Shown here: positions 6,274-6,632 of the stretch, piece after piece | Layout of the letters: every line of letters begins with the position of its first letter | How positions within the stretch are numbered: the first letter of the stretch is position 1 | Notes under the pieces: model-generated | What the model saw: only the letters and a program-made list of their open reading frames with translations | Told to the model about the DNA's origin: nothing | Database searches by the model: none | Translations under genes and position numbers: made by a program | DNA from: an uncultured Sphingorhabdus sp. | GTDB taxonomy: Bacteria; Pseudomonadota; Alphaproteobacteria; Sphingomonadales; Sphingomonadaceae | DNA length: 6,632 nt | Assembly (NCBI GenBank): GCA_937873665.1 | Contig: CALMYW010000431.1 | Location: 1-6,632, forward strand | Reading direction: 5' to 3'

Positions 6274-6314
6274 TTTTTACCATTCCAGGACGGTCCCGAT
6301 TTGATCCGGATCAT
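6274..6314 (-). promoter_or_regulatory. possible FNR/Anr-activated promoter of the small membrane gene
   Basis: ATGAT-CCGG-ATCAA on the coding strand (6314-6301) matches the FNR/Anr consensus TTGAT-N4-ATCAA at nine of ten half-site positions. Downstream, TGG-TAAAAA gives an extended -10 (hexamer 6279-6274). With the usual spacing, transcription would start near 6267, which puts the centre of the FNR site close to -41, the class II activator position. The leader before the GTG would be about 97 bases. The geometry is read from sequence; anaerobic activation is inferred. Confidence 0.5.
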
Positions 6315-6328
6315 GGGTGTTTGCCCGG

Positions 6329-6346
6329 GTTGCATGGCCATGCAAC
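6329..6346. repeat. perfect 18-base palindrome, possible operator
   Basis: GTTGCATGGCCATGCAAC is an exact palindrome in the gap between two leftward genes, 15 bases beyond the FNR-like site on its upstream side. No T run follows on either strand, so it is not an intrinsic terminator. Its place, near -70 from the predicted start, fits a second regulator site. TGCAT/ATGCA half-sites recall NsrR-type sites, but the spacing does not clearly fit, so I assign no regulator. Confidence 0.5.
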
Positions 6347-6374
6347 GCCACGCACCGGGCTGCTTCCGCCGGGC

Positions 6375-6599
6375 TCAATCGCCCTCGTTTTCCGATGACG
6401 CAGTCGCGGGTGGGTCGTTGCGCGGCTGCTCCTCACGCAGAGGGCGCGCCGAGGCGCCCCGGAGGATGGCTTCCACCGCATAGTTGGCGGCGTCCCGGCT
6501 GACCATGGTCACAAACGGATCCATGCCCTCCAATGCCACCTGAAACTCGCCCGCCTTTGCGGTGCCTTGCACCGTGTAGGCCACGCTGCGCAGTTCCAT
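6375..6599 (-). CDS. hypothetical protein, 74 residues
   Basis: I do not recognise this protein. Residues 1-50 (MELRSVAYTVQG to AVEAILRG) look like a compact folded domain with alternating hydrophobic positions. Residues 51-74 are polar and proline/acid-rich, probably disordered. No membrane segment, signal peptide or cysteine is seen. The start is ATG (6599-6597) with AGGG six bases upstream, a usable ribosome-binding site. It ends at TGA (6377-6375), 204 bases before the membrane-protein gene, with a likely independent promoter between. Partners upstream are outside the window; bases 6600-6632 show only its leader. Confidence 0.6.
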   Translation of the reverse strand: MELRSVAYTVQGTAKAGEFQVALEGMDPFVTMVSRDAANYAVEAILRGASARPLREEQPRNDPPATASSENEGD

Positions 6600-6632
6600 G
6601 GTTTGCCCTGTGGCCTTGGACTGCAGCCGAAT

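Noticed and set aside
5971..6483. 170-codon open frame on the + strand across the membrane gene and the small hypothetical gene
   Set aside because: It runs antisense to two better-supported genes and across their regulatory gap; the product shows no domain and has a low-complexity look.

Overview
The window looks like an accessory region in a GC-rich proteobacterium, probably a betaproteobacterium (Burkholderiales-like) though a gammaproteobacterium is not excluded. This rests on codon use in the left-hand gene, on a yefM-yoeB module close to the E. coli one, and on an FNR/Anr-type regulatory site. No RNA gene, CRISPR array or intact mobile element is visible.

Layout. A GC-rich alpha/beta hydrolase, cut by the left edge, runs rightward (1-662). 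Everything else runs leftward. Listed in transcription order from the right, these are: a small hypothetical protein (6375-6599); a 108-residue membrane protein (5844-6170) whose upstream region carries a good FNR/Anr-like site; a tightly packed operon of three dynamin-like genes, leoC-, leoB- and leoA-like (5077-5694, 3341-5080, 1618-3369); a small CPxCG zinc-ribbon protein (1381-1590) just behind leoA; and a complete yefM-yoeB toxin-antitoxin pair (765-1267) with its own palindromic operator.

The centrepiece is the dynamin operon. The first two genes together make up one GTPase. The 205-residue protein holds only the P-loop plus a C-terminal hydrophobic segment, and the 579-residue protein holds switch I, the DxPG motif, the degenerate G4 region and a hydrophobic paddle-like segment. 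The two genes overlap by ATGA. The third gene is a complete second dynamin-like GTPase. This matches the leoA/leoB/leoC arrangement of enterotoxigenic E. coli, where LeoB and LeoC are thought to form one dynamin partner of LeoA. Such pairs have been linked to membrane-vesicle secretion and, as I recall, catalogued as candidate anti-phage 'Dynamins' systems. The zinc-ribbon gene lies 27 bases behind leoA and may be an uncharacterised fourth member.

The dynamin operon is clearly poorer in GC than the hydrolase (sampled 60-base blocks of 43-48% against 77%). It also sits beside a toxin-antitoxin pair. Both points suggest a horizontally acquired defence or secretion island inserted next to core-like genes.
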